From NCBI RefSeq assembly GCF_011947265.1, contig NZ_JAATHD010000011.1, positions 62,001 to 126,000 of the forward strand: 64,000 nucleotides of DNA. The letters are read 5' to 3'. Below, piece by piece: positions 35,370 through 43,737 of the stretch; positions within the stretch are counted from its first letter, which is position 1; each line of letters opens with the position of its first letter. This DNA comes from Paenibacillus sp. HB172176. Lineage in GTDB: Bacteria; Bacillota; Bacilli; Paenibacillales; Paenibacillaceae. A program made the position numbers and the translations under genes. The notes below the pieces were generated by a model. It was not told where the DNA came from. It was given only the letters and a program-made list of their open reading frames with translations, and searched no databases.

Positions 35370-35585
35370 GTTAGTTATCGTTTCTTTTAAAGTACGGGCT
35401 CCCGTTTGTTTTGCCAGGAATAATGGCATTCTCGGAAACGAGCCGGAGCCAATCAGGAGAACCATCGAATCAGATTGAATGCGCAGGCTTGCTGCTTCTT
35501 CCTTAATAAAGGCTTCTATATTGTGAAAGTAATCTGTATGGAGCGTCTTCAATATGAAATTTAAAATGCCGCAGCAAACAAAGAG
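35370..35585 (-). pseudogene. Fragment resembling a nicotianamine-synthase-like or SAM methyltransferase gene
   Basis: On the minus strand, codons from about 35585 down to 35394 read as protein, including TDYFHNIEAFIKEEAASL and LLIGSGSFPRMPLFLAKQTG. The latter resembles the SAM-binding glycine loop of class I methyltransferases and in particular nicotianamine-synthase-like enzymes that make opine metallophores. No intact start lies ahead, because the trxB terminator abuts it, and the frame runs into the antisense of the ycgQ-type gene. I therefore call it a gene remnant rather than a functional gene. Its location beside zinc genes would suit a lost zincophore pathway. Confidence 0.45.
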
Positions 35586-35624
35586 GACTGCCCCTTGTCA
35601 TTAATGACCTCTGGAGCAGCCTCT
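35582..35624 (-). terminator. Terminator after trxB (minus strand)
   Basis: On the minus strand AGAGGCTGCTCC pairs with GGGGCAGTCCTCT, with one bulge and one mismatch, and is followed by TTGTTTG. It lies 40 nt after the trxB stop. Confidence 0.7.
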
Positions 35625-35663
35625 ATCATTCAATATTCTATTCGATTAATCATGTAGACTCGA

Positions 35664-36611
35664 TTAAACGGTTATAGATGCGTTCTTATGGGCCTCCGCC
35701 TCCAGGAAGCGTTCGCAGTCGAGCGCGGCCATGCAGCCGCTGCCGGCGGCGGTAATCGCTTGTCGATACGTATGGTCCTGCACGTCGCCGCAGGCGTACA
35801 CGCCTGGAATATTCGTCTCGGAGGTGCCTGGCTTCACAAGGATATAGCCTTGTTCGTCGGTATCAATCTGTCCGCCCAGGAAGCCGGTGTTCGGCGTATG
35901 GCCGATGGCGACGAACACGCCGTCCGCTGCCAGAAGCTCTTCCTCGCCCGTTTCGTTGTTGCGCACGCGGAGCCCCTGCAGGCCTTTGTCGCCTGCGACA
36001 ATTTCCAGCGGCGTGCGGTTCAGGCTCCAACTGATTTTCTCGTTCGCTTGCGCGCGGTCCTGCATGATCTTCGAAGCGCGAAGCTCGTCGCGGCGATGCA
36101 CCAGCCGCACTTCGCTAGCGAAACGGGTAAGGAAGCCTGCTTCCTCCATCGCGGAATCTCCTCCGCCAACCACAATAATCTTTTTGCCCCGGAAGAAGAA
36201 TCCGTCGCAGGTTGCGCAGGTGCTGACACCGCGGCCGATATTGTCCTGCTCGCCGGGCACGCCCATATATTTCGCGGATGCTCCAGTCGAGATGATGATC
36301 GATTCGGCTTGTAATTCGCCGAGTCCTTCCACTTCGAGCGTATAGGGGCGCTTGCTGAGATCGACGCTTTTCACGGAGCCCGTCTTGAACGTCGCTCCGA
36401 ATCGCTGCGCCTGCTTGCGCATATTCGACATCAATTCGCTTCCCAGAATGCCTTCGGGGAACCCCGGAAAGTTTTCAACTTCGGTCGTCGTCGTCAATTG
36501 TCCGCCGGGCTGCCAGCCTTCGATAACGAGCGGCTCCATATTCGCCCGGGCCAGATAGATGGCTGCGGTAAGTCCGGCGGGACCGGTACCGATTATAATC
36601 GTTTTGTGCAT
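35664..36611 (-). CDS. trxB: Thioredoxin reductase
   Basis: A 315-residue NADPH- and FAD-dependent enzyme that reduces thioredoxin. FAD motif IIGTGPAGLTAA near the N-terminus, redox-active CATC (Cys132 and Cys135) within the NADPH domain, NADPH motif VVGGGDSAMEE and the closing YACGDVQDHTYRQA are all typical of low-Mr bacterial TrxB. ATG at 36611 is used: AAGGAGTGATTCCT precedes it directly, whereas an upstream in-frame start would include that ribosome site. It is transcribed alone on the minus strand and divergent from galU. Confidence 0.96.
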   Translation of the reverse strand: MHKTIIIGTGPAGLTAAIYLARANMEPLVIEGWQPGGQLTTTTEVENFPGFPEGILGSELMSNMRKQAQRFGATFKTGSVKSVDLSKRPYTLEVEGLGELQAESIIISTGASAKYMGVPGEQDNIGRGVSTCATCDGFFFRGKKIIVVGGGDSAMEEAGFLTRFASEVRLVHRRDELRASKIMQDRAQANEKISWSLNRTPLEIVAGDKGLQGLRVRNNETGEEELLAADGVFVAIGHTPNTGFLGGQIDTDEQGYILVKPGTSETNIPGVYACGDVQDHTYRQAITAAGSGCMAALDCERFLEAEAHKNASITV

Positions 36612-36820
36612 AGGAATCACTCCTTGAAAATAGGGAAGTTGGAACAACGATTGTTCTGCTGACTTAAATGTATCACGAACTGTAATTGAAGTAAATACAG
36701 TTCATCCAATCTTCATTTTGCTTTGAAGATTAGCAAGCAGAGTCAAAAAAAGGTATGATGGATAAAGTGCGTACATAAGAGTAGATTTACAGCATCTTTA
36801 TAGAGAGGGGCAATGATCCT

Positions 36821-37696
36821 GTGGACAATAAAATTCGTAAAGCCATTATCCCTGCTGGCGGACTCGGAACGCGTTTCCTTCCGGCTACCAAAGCTCAGCC
36901 GAAGGAGATGCTGCCGCTGATCGACAAGCCTGCCATTCAATATATTGTGGAGGAAGCGGTTCGATCGGGCATCGAAAGCATTATTATTGTCAGCGGCAGA
37001 CACAAGCGGGCGATCGAGGATCATTTCGACAAATCGGTGGAGCTGGAAGCGGAGCTTGAGGCGAGGAACAATGAGACGATGCTCTCCATCGTGAAGGATA
37101 TCTCTCAGCTCGCGGATATTTATTATGTGAGGCAGAAGGAACCGCTCGGACTCGGGCATGCTGTTCTTTGCTCGCGCAGATTCATAGCGGACGACCCGTT
37201 CGCAGTACTGCTGGGCGATGATATTCTGGTCTCGGATCCGCCATGCTTGCGTCAGATGATGGATGTCTATGAAGAAACGCAATCCTCGGTTGTCGCGGTG
37301 ATGGAGGTGCCTTGGGACCAGACGCACAAATACGGTATTGTGGACATTGGAGACAATGACGACAAAGTGTCCAGAGTGCTTGATATCGTTGAGAAGCCGG
37401 CTCCTGGACAGGCGCCTTCCAATTTGGCGGTTGTAGGCCGATATGTGCTCGATCCGGCGATATTCGGCTTATTGGCTGTCGCAAAGCCCGGCAAGGGCGG
37501 GGAAATCCAACTGACGGATTCACTGCAGGAATTGAATCGGATCAAGCCGCTTACTGCGCTTAATTTCGATGGCAAGCGGCATGATGTCGGCGATAAGCTC
37601 GGCTTCGTGCAAGCGACGATCGATTTTGCTTTGGAGCGCGAGGATCTGTCGGCGGATGTGAAGAAGTATCTTCGCGAGAGATTGGCGCAAGAGTAG
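36821..37696 (+). CDS. galU: UTP-glucose-1-phosphate uridylyltransferase
   Basis: A 291-residue nucleotidyltransferase making UDP-glucose for glycolipid anchors, wall teichoic acid decoration and exopolysaccharide. The N-terminus AIIPAGGLGTRFLPATKA is the nucleotide-binding loop, with KEMLPLIDKPAIQYIVEEA next; LLGDDILV supplies the metal Asp. The length equals Bacillus GtaB. GTG at 36821 has GAGAGGGG 10 nt upstream. UDP-glucose made here also serves the lipoteichoic acid anchor synthesis related to the LtaS-type gene at 4103. Confidence 0.95.
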   Translation: MDNKIRKAIIPAGGLGTRFLPATKAQPKEMLPLIDKPAIQYIVEEAVRSGIESIIIVSGRHKRAIEDHFDKSVELEAELEARNNETMLSIVKDISQLADIYYVRQKEPLGLGHAVLCSRRFIADDPFAVLLGDDILVSDPPCLRQMMDVYEETQSSVVAVMEVPWDQTHKYGIVDIGDNDDKVSRVLDIVEKPAPGQAPSNLAVVGRYVLDPAIFGLLAVAKPGKGGEIQLTDSLQELNRIKPLTALNFDGKRHDVGDKLGFVQATIDFALEREDLSADVKKYLRERLAQE

Positions 37697-37723
37697 GGGA
37701 ACGGGATTATAGATGTAATCATC

Positions 37724-37780
37724 AGGCTGCTGATTAACCTCGGAGTATTCTCTGAGGGCGTTGGCGGCCTTGTTTTCTTC
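37724..37780 (+). terminator. Terminator after galU
   Basis: AGGCTGC pairs with GCGGCCT, and an inner CCTCGGAG/CTCTGAGG stem extends the hairpin; TTGTTTTCTTC follows. Confidence 0.6.
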
Positions 37781-37871
37781 TTTTGTTTGCGCCGTGCTCT
37801 CCTGCTTAATCACGCTCGGAGCATGATCCTCCTTTCAAGTTCATAGATAAGGCTGTAGAAAATCGGTTCGT

Positions 37872-38870
37872 TTACGCGATAGGGCGTGCAGTCGAGGCTC
37901 TCACGATCAGTTCCGGCTCCAGATATACGGTTTTCACTTCATCCGGGCAGTCAATCAGCTCCAGCAGCGTTGCGGTGATGATATCGGCAATAGAGGAGAT
38001 GGCGACTCCGACAGCGGTTACGGGCACCTCAAGACTCTCCATCTGAGGCAAATTGTCGTAGCTCACAATGGATAAATCCCTGGGAACTTGCAAACCTTGC
38101 TCGCCCGCTGCCCGGAGTATGCCTCGGGTCAGATCGATGCCGCCGCTGATGATGGCTGTGGGCCTCTGCGTTCCGTCGTTTCCTTCCAGCATCGTTCGGG
38201 CAGCGGTGTAGCCGTCATGAAAGTCCAAGCCTTCCATGCGGAGGATGGACGAATCGCGAAAGGGGAGTCCGAGGGCGAGGAGTTCCTCGCGGAATGCTTC
38301 CGCCTTCACGGCTTGAAGCGGGTCCAAGGAATGCGGAATGCCGACATAGGCGATATCCCGATGGCCAAGCTCGGTAAGATGGCGAACGGCAAGGCGGATA
38401 GCCTGCCCGCGATTTACGTCGACGGCCGAATGGGGCGAATAGCCGGCAGCGCCGTAGGTCAGGATAGGGATATGCAGAGAATTCATCTCGAAATCTTCAG
38501 AAGTGAGATTCTGATCGCCGAATATCAATATCGCGTCAAGCTGATAGCGGCGGAAGGTTTCAATAGCGGATCTGATATTGCTGATTGACAGCAGAGTTAC
38601 ATATTGCTGCAGCTCCAGCTCCTTGCTGAGCTTCGTAATCAAGGAAGACAAGGCCGCGCGTTCGATGGACGGCCACACGATGCCGATGGCGCCGCTGCGC
38701 TTGGACACCAGACTTCTCGCCGCGAGATTGGGCTGATAGCCCATAGCCTTCGCTATTGCCAGAATATGCGCTTTCGTGCCGGGCTTCACGAGCGGGCTGT
38801 CCCGCAGCGCTTTGGACACGGTGGAGAAGCTCACGCCCGCTTGTTCCGCGATATCTTTGATCGTAACCAT
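37872..38870 (-). CDS. LacI-family transcriptional regulator of the uronate/lar operon (inferred)
   Basis: A 332-residue repressor-type protein: helix-turn-helix at residues 1-22 (VTIKDIAEQAGVSFSTVSKA), the hinge helix region with NLAARSLVSKRS, and a periplasmic-binding-protein-like effector domain ending near residue 330. GAAGGAGG precedes the ATG. It is divergent from the SDR-larA-kinase operon, with about 465 nt between the starts. A perfect LacI-type palindrome lies at that operon's promoter, so it most likely represses the operon and senses a uronate or aldonate. No operator-like palindrome was found next to its own start. Confidence 0.9.
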   Translation of the reverse strand: MVTIKDIAEQAGVSFSTVSKALRDSPLVKPGTKAHILAIAKAMGYQPNLAARSLVSKRSGAIGIVWPSIERAALSSLITKLSKELELQQYVTLLSISNIRSAIETFRRYQLDAILIFGDQNLTSEDFEMNSLHIPILTYGAAGYSPHSAVDVNRGQAIRLAVRHLTELGHRDIAYVGIPHSLDPLQAVKAEAFREELLALGLPFRDSSILRMEGLDFHDGYTAARTMLEGNDGTQRPTAIISGGIDLTRGILRAAGEQGLQVPRDLSIVSYDNLPQMESLEVPVTAVGVAISSIADIITATLLELIDCPDEVKTVYLEPELIVRASTARPIA

Positions 38871-38959
38871 GCCTTGCCTCCTTCGTAATCACAAAAGATT
38901 GTATAAGTTCTCGGAGTATCCGAAAATGCGCTATCGCTTATCTTCGAAAGGCTTCGATA

Positions 38960-39215
38960 GAGGATTTCTCATGACTGTAAGGGACATTTTCGCCCCTTAG
39001 AAGCTCGGTTTAGCCAGCTCAGATTCTTAACGGACATTTTGTCCTCTTAGCCGTTTGATTTGGTTGAATATGCGTTCAAATCGATCGCTAAGGAGACCAA
39101 ATGTCCGTTAGATTAAATTGGCAGCGAAAAAAGCTGTTTAAGAAGACAAAATGTCCGTTAGAGCAAAACGCAAGCTTTCAAGGACGCTGTCAGGTTGCTT
39201 TGGTTAACGAAAAGG
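38960..39215. repeat. Intergenic repeat cluster (GGAC-AAA-GTCCGTTAGA family)
   Basis: At least four related short dyads: TAAGGGACATTTTCGCCCCTTA, centred near 38990 (read as TAAGGG/CCCTTA arms); AACGGACATTTTGTCCTCTT at 39029; AGGAGACCAAATGTCCGTTA at 39090; AAGAAGACAAAATGTCCGTT at 39140. The last copy continues into CAAGGACGCTGTCAGG. The same element recurs at 58920-59270. No gene is present in this stretch. Confidence 0.75.
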
Positions 39216-39280
39216 CGCTTTCGATACAATAGCGTTAGGAATCTTGGCAATCCTTATCTGTTCGAAGTAGACAGGTCAAG

Positions 39281-39317
39281 TATAATCGTTTATTATGAAA
39301 ATAACAACGTTGTTATT
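39281..39317 (+). promoter_or_regulatory. Operon promoter -10 and LacI-type operator
   Basis: TATAAT (39281-39286) without a good -35, then AATAACAACGTTGTTATT (39300-39317), a perfect 18-bp palindrome with the central CG typical of LacI/GalR operators. It would cover the transcription start region of the SDR-larA-kinase-larEBC operon. Confidence 0.82.
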
Positions 39318-39336
39318 ATAGAATGGAGGATTATTC

Positions 39337-40098
39337 ATGTTTAATTTGGACCATACAGTATCCGTCGTAATCGGCGGCAATGGCGTGCTTGGAAGCGCGA
39401 TGGCATCGGCCTTGGCGGAAGCCGGCTCGAAGGTGGCGATCGTCGGCCGCGATATGGAGAAGGCGAAGGCGGTATGCGAGGAAATCGAGAAGAACGGCGG
39501 CACGGCCGTCTCCTTCCAGGCGGACGCCACGAGCAAAGAGCAGCTGGAGAAGGTGCTGGCGGATGTGCTGGCATGGGGCGGACGCGTCGATACGCTGATT
39601 AACGCTTCGGGTACGAACAGCGCGACGCCGTTCTTCGAGCTCGAGATGGAGGAATGGGACCGCATCATGAACGTGAATCTGAAGAGCGTCGTTCTGGCCT
39701 GCCAGGTGTTCGGCAAGCATATGGTTGATCAAGGGAAGGGCGGATCGATCATCAACATCTCCTCCGTTTCTTCGGATCCGCCGCTGTCGCGCGTATTCAC
39801 TTATTCCGCGTCGAAGGCGGGCGTCAACTCGGTGACGCAATTCCTCGCGCGCGAATTCGCGCCAAGCCGCGTTCGGGTGAACGCGATCATTCCGGGCTTC
39901 TTCCCCGCGGAGCAGAACAAGAAGATTCTGTCCCCGGAGCGCATCGAATCGATTATGCGCCATACGCCGATGGACCGCTTCGGCACGCCGGATGAGCTGA
40001 AGGGCGCTGTCGTGTACCTCGCGTCCGAGAAAGCTTCTTCCTTCGTGACGGGCTCGTTCCTTCGCGTAGACGGCGGATATGGAGCGATTACGATATGA
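39337..40098 (+). CDS. SDR oxidoreductase, D-mannonate oxidoreductase-like
   Basis: A 253-residue short-chain dehydrogenase. The cofactor loop is VIGGNGVLGSAMA; NASG follows strand 4; the catalytic Ser and YSASKAG (Tyr, Lys) are present; the C-terminus has FVTGSFLRVDGGYGA. The segment AIIPGFFPAEQNKKIL resembles the APGFFxxEQN signature of SDR-type D-mannonate oxidoreductases (UxuB/YjmF), which interconvert D-fructuronate and D-mannonate. It is the first gene of the lar operon and its stop overlaps the larA-like start by 4 nt. With a uronate isomerase at the operon's end, a fructuronate or tagaturonate reductase role is the best guess. Confidence 0.85.
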   Translation: MFNLDHTVSVVIGGNGVLGSAMASALAEAGSKVAIVGRDMEKAKAVCEEIEKNGGTAVSFQADATSKEQLEKVLADVLAWGGRVDTLINASGTNSATPFFELEMEEWDRIMNVNLKSVVLACQVFGKHMVDQGKGGSIINISSVSSDPPLSRVFTYSASKAGVNSVTQFLAREFAPSRVRVNAIIPGFFPAEQNKKILSPERIESIMRHTPMDRFGTPDELKGAVVYLASEKASSFVTGSFLRVDGGYGAITI

Positions 40099-41372
40099 GT
40101 GATATTCTGCGCAAGCTTGTTGAGCATATTCCCGTCCCCAAGATGGTCAAAATCCGTCAAACCTTCGACGACACGATTCTGGAGGATCCGCTTGGCGAGC
40201 TGTCGCAGCAGCTTCGCGCATCGAGCGGAATGGGGGCTGTCAAAGCCGGCCAGAAGGTTGCAGTCGCCGTCGGCAGCCGTGGCATCTCGCGCATTAACGA
40301 GCTGACGAAGACGGTTATCGACGAATTGAAGAGCATCGGAGCCGAGCCGTTCATCGTGCCTTGCATGGGCAGCCATGGCGGGGCGACGGCGGAAGGGCAG
40401 ACCGAAGTGCTGGCGCATCTCGGCATCGACGAAGCGCGCATGGGCTGTCCGGTCCGCTCCTCGATGGAGGTTGCGCTGCTGGATCGTCTGCCGAACGGAC
40501 TCCCGATCTACTGCGACAAGATTACAGTGGACGAAGCGGACGCCATCGTCGTCATTAACCGCATCAAGCCGCATACGGCCTTCCGCGGCGAAATTGAGAG
40601 CGGCCTGCTCAAGATGATCTCTATCGGTCTTGGCAAGCAGAAGGGGGCGGAAGCCTGCCATCAGCTCGGCTTTAAATATATGGCGGAGAATGTTCCGGCC
40701 ATGGCCCGGATCATGCTTGAGAAGCTGCCGATCGTGTTCGGCGTTGCCGTGGTGGAGAACGCTTTTGACCAAATTTGCCGTGTAGAAGTGCTCGGTCCCG
40801 ACATCATGGAAGCGCGCGAGAAGGAGCTTCTCGTGGAAGCGAAGAGCCGCCTGCCGCAAATTCTGTTCAAGGAATTCGACGTGCTCGTTATGGACTATAT
40901 CGGCAAGAACATAAGCGGCGACGGCGCCGATCCGAATATTACGGGAAGATACCCGACGCCTTATGCGCATGGCGGCCCTGAAGTGAACAAGATGGTCGTG
41001 CTGGATCTGACGCCGGAATCGAAGGGCAACGCGAACGGCGTAGGAACAGCCGATTTCACGACCCAGCGACTCGTGGACAAGACGGATTGGCCGGGCACTT
41101 ATGCGAACGGCCTGACCTCCACTGTATGCGCGCCGACGAAGCAAGCGACCACGCTCGCGAATGACAGAGACGCGATCAAGGCGGCGGTCAAGACCTGCAA
41201 TATTCTCGACTATACGACCTGCAGGCTCGTACGGATCAAGGATACGCTGCATCTTGGCGTCATTGAAATCTCCGAATCGATGCTCGAGGAAGCGAAGGCG
41301 AACGATCGGATCGAGATACTGGAAGGTCCTTATGAATGGCAGTTCGACGAGGAAGGATTTTTGGCAAAATGA
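40095..41372 (+). CDS. LarA-family nickel-pincer-dependent 2-hydroxyacid racemase/epimerase
   Basis: A 425-residue LarA homologue. Known LarA binds a nickel pincer nucleotide attached to a Lys and uses two His for hydride transfer. The corresponding residues stand here at the right spacing: His94 (GSHGGAT), His160 (IKPHTAFRGE), Lys173 (GLLKMISIGLGK) and His189 (EACHQLG), against Lactobacillus His108, His174, Lys184 and His200 (numbers from memory). The His-His and Lys-His intervals agree exactly (66 and 16). larE, larB and larC lie in the same operon, so the cofactor is surely made. Neighbours are a gluconokinase-like kinase and an aldonate SDR, so the substrate is probably a sugar acid such as mannonate/gluconate rather than lactate. 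Confidence 0.9.
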   Translation: MSDILRKLVEHIPVPKMVKIRQTFDDTILEDPLGELSQQLRASSGMGAVKAGQKVAVAVGSRGISRINELTKTVIDELKSIGAEPFIVPCMGSHGGATAEGQTEVLAHLGIDEARMGCPVRSSMEVALLDRLPNGLPIYCDKITVDEADAIVVINRIKPHTAFRGEIESGLLKMISIGLGKQKGAEACHQLGFKYMAENVPAMARIMLEKLPIVFGVAVVENAFDQICRVEVLGPDIMEAREKELLVEAKSRLPQILFKEFDVLVMDYIGKNISGDGADPNITGRYPTPYAHGGPEVNKMVVLDLTPESKGNANGVGTADFTTQRLVDKTDWPGTYANGLTSTVCAPTKQATTLANDRDAIKAAVKTCNILDYTTCRLVRIKDTLHLGVIEISESMLEEAKANDRIEILEGPYEWQFDEEGFLAK

Positions 41373-42892
41373 ACAAGGAAACAGGCATTATATTAGCCGT
41401 TGATATCGGCACCACCTCCGCGAAGACGCTAGCGGTCGACGCTAGCGGGCGGATCTACAACAGCCACGCGATCGGCTATCCGCTGAATACGCCGCAGCCC
41501 GGCTATGCCGAGCAGGATCCCGACATCATCAGCGACGCGGTCATGGATACGATCGTGAAGGTAATGACAGACGGCGGCTGGAAGCGGGAAGACATCATCT
41601 GCGTGACGTTCAGCTCGGCAAATCACAGCCTCATTCTGCTTGATGAAGGGGGCGGATTGCTGACGCCGAGCATCACATGGGCGGATCAGCGGAGCGCCAT
41701 TCAAGCGCAACGCTTGATGGAGAACGGCACAGGCGTGTCAATCTATTCCCGCACAGGCACGCCGATCCATCCGATGTCGCCGCTCGTAAAGCTGATCTGG
41801 ATGAAGGAGAATCGCCCCGAGCTGTTCGATGCCGCGCATCTCATTATCGGCATCAAGGAATATGTGTGGATCAAGCTGTTCGGTTATGCTTTGATGGATT
41901 ATTCGCTTGCCAGCGCGACGGGGCTCTTCAATCTGGAGAAGCTGGACTGGGACGCCGAGGCGCTGCAGGTTGCGGCTATTCGCGCGGAGCAGCTGCCCCG
42001 TCTGGTGCCGACAACCGAGGTGGTTCGTGGCTTGCTGCCTGGGGCGGCTGCCAGAATGGGGCTTAATGTCGATACCCCGTTCGTGCTGGGCGCGCAAGAC
42101 GGAGTGCTCGCCAATCTCGGCATCGGAGCAGTCGAGGACGGCGTTATGGCCGTTACGATCGGCACCTCCAGCGCGGCGCGTATGTCGGTGAAGCAGCCGA
42201 CCTTCGACGCGCAAGGGCGCTTGTTCTGCTACGCGCTCGCGAAGGAGCATTGGCTCGTCGGAGGTCCGTCCAACAATGGCGCGATCGTGCTGCAGTGGAT
42301 CTCGGAGCGGCTGTTCCCCGGCAAGCGAGCGGAAGATATTATTCCGCTCGCGGCGGAGGTTCCGGCGGGAGCGAACGGCCTGCTGTTCATGCCGCTGCTC
42401 TCCGGCGAGCGCGCGCCGTTTTGGGATGGGGAAGCGAAGGGGGTCATGTTCGGCCTGACGCTCGCGCATAAAGAGACCCATATGCTGAGGGCTGCCCTGG
42501 AAGGGGTTATTTTCCAAATCGCGGCGATTGTGGATCTGATGAAAAAGGCGGGCGAAGCGCCGCAGGAAATTCGCGCCTCGGGAGGCTTCGCGCGTTCCCC
42601 GCTATGGTGCCAGATTATGGCGGATATGCTTGGCATGCCGGTGTCGATACCGGAATCCGTGGAAAGCTCCGCTCTCGGCGCGGCGCAGTTGGGCTTGTAT
42701 GCCGTCGAAGGCTGCGAGGGTGAATTGCTGCGATGGAAGGACGGAGGGGCGGTCGTCTACGAACCGAACATGGCGAACGCCGAGCGGTATCAGAGCTTGC
42801 TGCCGATCTATCTCAGTCTCTATGAACAGTTGAAAGGTCAGATGAGAGATATTACGCGGCTGGAAGCGTGGGAAACGGCAGGATCGAACTAA
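41369..42892 (+). CDS. FGGY-family carbohydrate kinase, gluconokinase-like
   Basis: A 507-residue sugar kinase of the FGGY/actin-fold family. The phosphate-1 motif is VDIGTTSAKTLAVD. The segment TPIHPMSPLVKLIWMKENRP is characteristic of Bacillus-type gluconokinases, and the C-terminal domain has IGTSSAAR and ASGGFARSPLWCQI. It should phosphorylate D-gluconate, or a closely related aldonate, to the 6-phosphate. ATG at 41369 overlaps the larA-like stop; the upstream in-frame start would be inside that gene. Followed after 29 nt by larE. Confidence 0.88.
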   Translation: MNKETGIILAVDIGTTSAKTLAVDASGRIYNSHAIGYPLNTPQPGYAEQDPDIISDAVMDTIVKVMTDGGWKREDIICVTFSSANHSLILLDEGGGLLTPSITWADQRSAIQAQRLMENGTGVSIYSRTGTPIHPMSPLVKLIWMKENRPELFDAAHLIIGIKEYVWIKLFGYALMDYSLASATGLFNLEKLDWDAEALQVAAIRAEQLPRLVPTTEVVRGLLPGAAARMGLNVDTPFVLGAQDGVLANLGIGAVEDGVMAVTIGTSSAARMSVKQPTFDAQGRLFCYALAKEHWLVGGPSNNGAIVLQWISERLFPGKRAEDIIPLAAEVPAGANGLLFMPLLSGERAPFWDGEAKGVMFGLTLAHKETHMLRAALEGVIFQIAAIVDLMKKAGEAPQEIRASGGFARSPLWCQIMADMLGMPVSIPESVESSALGAAQLGLYAVEGCEGELLRWKDGGAVVYEPNMANAERYQSLLPIYLSLYEQLKGQMRDITRLEAWETAGSN

Positions 42893-42921
42893 TCGGCAAT
42901 ACAGTGGGAGGTGCGGTAAGC

Positions 42922-43737
42922 ATGCATGACAAATACATCAAGCTCCAGGGCATTCTGAGAGAAATGGAGTCCCTAGTGGTGGCGTTCTCCGGAGGAGTGG
43001 ACAGCACCTTTCTTCTCGACACAGCCGTGAAAACGCTGGGCAGAGATCGTGTATTGGCTGTTACAGCGGATTCGGAAACCTATCCGACCGAGGAGCTGGA
43101 GGAAGCCAAGAAGCTCGCGGAGCAAATCGGAGCGAATCACCGGGTTATCGAAACCTCAGAGCTATCTATTCCCGGCTATAAGGAAAACAACGCGAATCGC
43201 TGTTATTTCTGCAAACAAAGCTTGTTCGAGCATTTGGCGCCGTTTCTAGCCGATGGACAATATAAGTATATTGTATACGGACTGATTGCGGATGATATGA
43301 ACGAGCATCGTCCCGGCATGAAAGCGGCCAAGGAGCATGGCGTCAGAGGGCCTCTTCAGGAAGCCGGCTTGTACAAGGAAGAGATCCGCGACCTGTCTCG
43401 AGAGCAGGGACTGCCTACGTGGAGCAAGCCGTCCTTCGCTTGTCTCTCTTCGCGCATTGCGTACGGGGAGACAATTACGATCGAGAAGCTTGGCCGGGTC
43501 GGAGAAGCGGAGCGTTATATCCGGTCGCTCGGCTTCGGTCAGGTTCGCGTAAGAAGCCATGGCGACATGGCAAGAATTGAAGTGGAGCCGGACGCGATGG
43601 CGGAGCTGCTGAAGGCTGCGGATCGCATATCCGAGCGTTTGAAATCGCTCGGTTATGTCTACGTATCGATGGATCTGACCGGCTATCGCAGCGGCAGCAT
43701 GAACAAGGCGCTGCAGCATGGAGGTGCGACGCAATGA
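42922..43737 (+). CDS. larE: LarE: ATP-dependent sacrificial sulfur transferase for the nickel-pincer cofactor
   Basis: A 271-residue PP-loop enzyme (AFSGGVDSTF, residues 21-30) that adenylates the nicotinic-acid-derived precursor and inserts sulfur. The Lactobacillus enzyme donates sulfur from its own Cys176; here Cys174 lies in the matching motif KPSFACLSSR. NRCYFCK (Cys94, Cys97) is an additional Cys pair. ATG at 42922 has GGGAGG upstream; an earlier start at 42868 lies inside the kinase end. The stop overlaps larB by 4 nt. The number of Cys suggests the sacrificial form rather than an iron-sulfur recycling form, but that is not certain. Confidence 0.92.
   Translation: MHDKYIKLQGILREMESLVVAFSGGVDSTFLLDTAVKTLGRDRVLAVTADSETYPTEELEEAKKLAEQIGANHRVIETSELSIPGYKENNANRCYFCKQSLFEHLAPFLADGQYKYIVYGLIADDMNEHRPGMKAAKEHGVRGPLQEAGLYKEEIRDLSREQGLPTWSKPSFACLSSRIAYGETITIEKLGRVGEAERYIRSLGFGQVRVRSHGDMARIEVEPDAMAELLKAADRISERLKSLGYVYVSMDLTGYRSGSMNKALQHGGATQ

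Noticed and set aside
35166..35393. Continuation of the methyltransferase-like fragment as a full 128-codon gene
   Set aside because: Beyond about 35394 it is only the antisense of the ycgQ-type gene; similarity stops there.
39801..41252. A 483-codon minus-strand open frame across the SDR and larA-like genes
   Set aside because: Arg/His/Leu-rich composition typical of antisense frames in GC-rich codons; both sense genes have complete family motifs.
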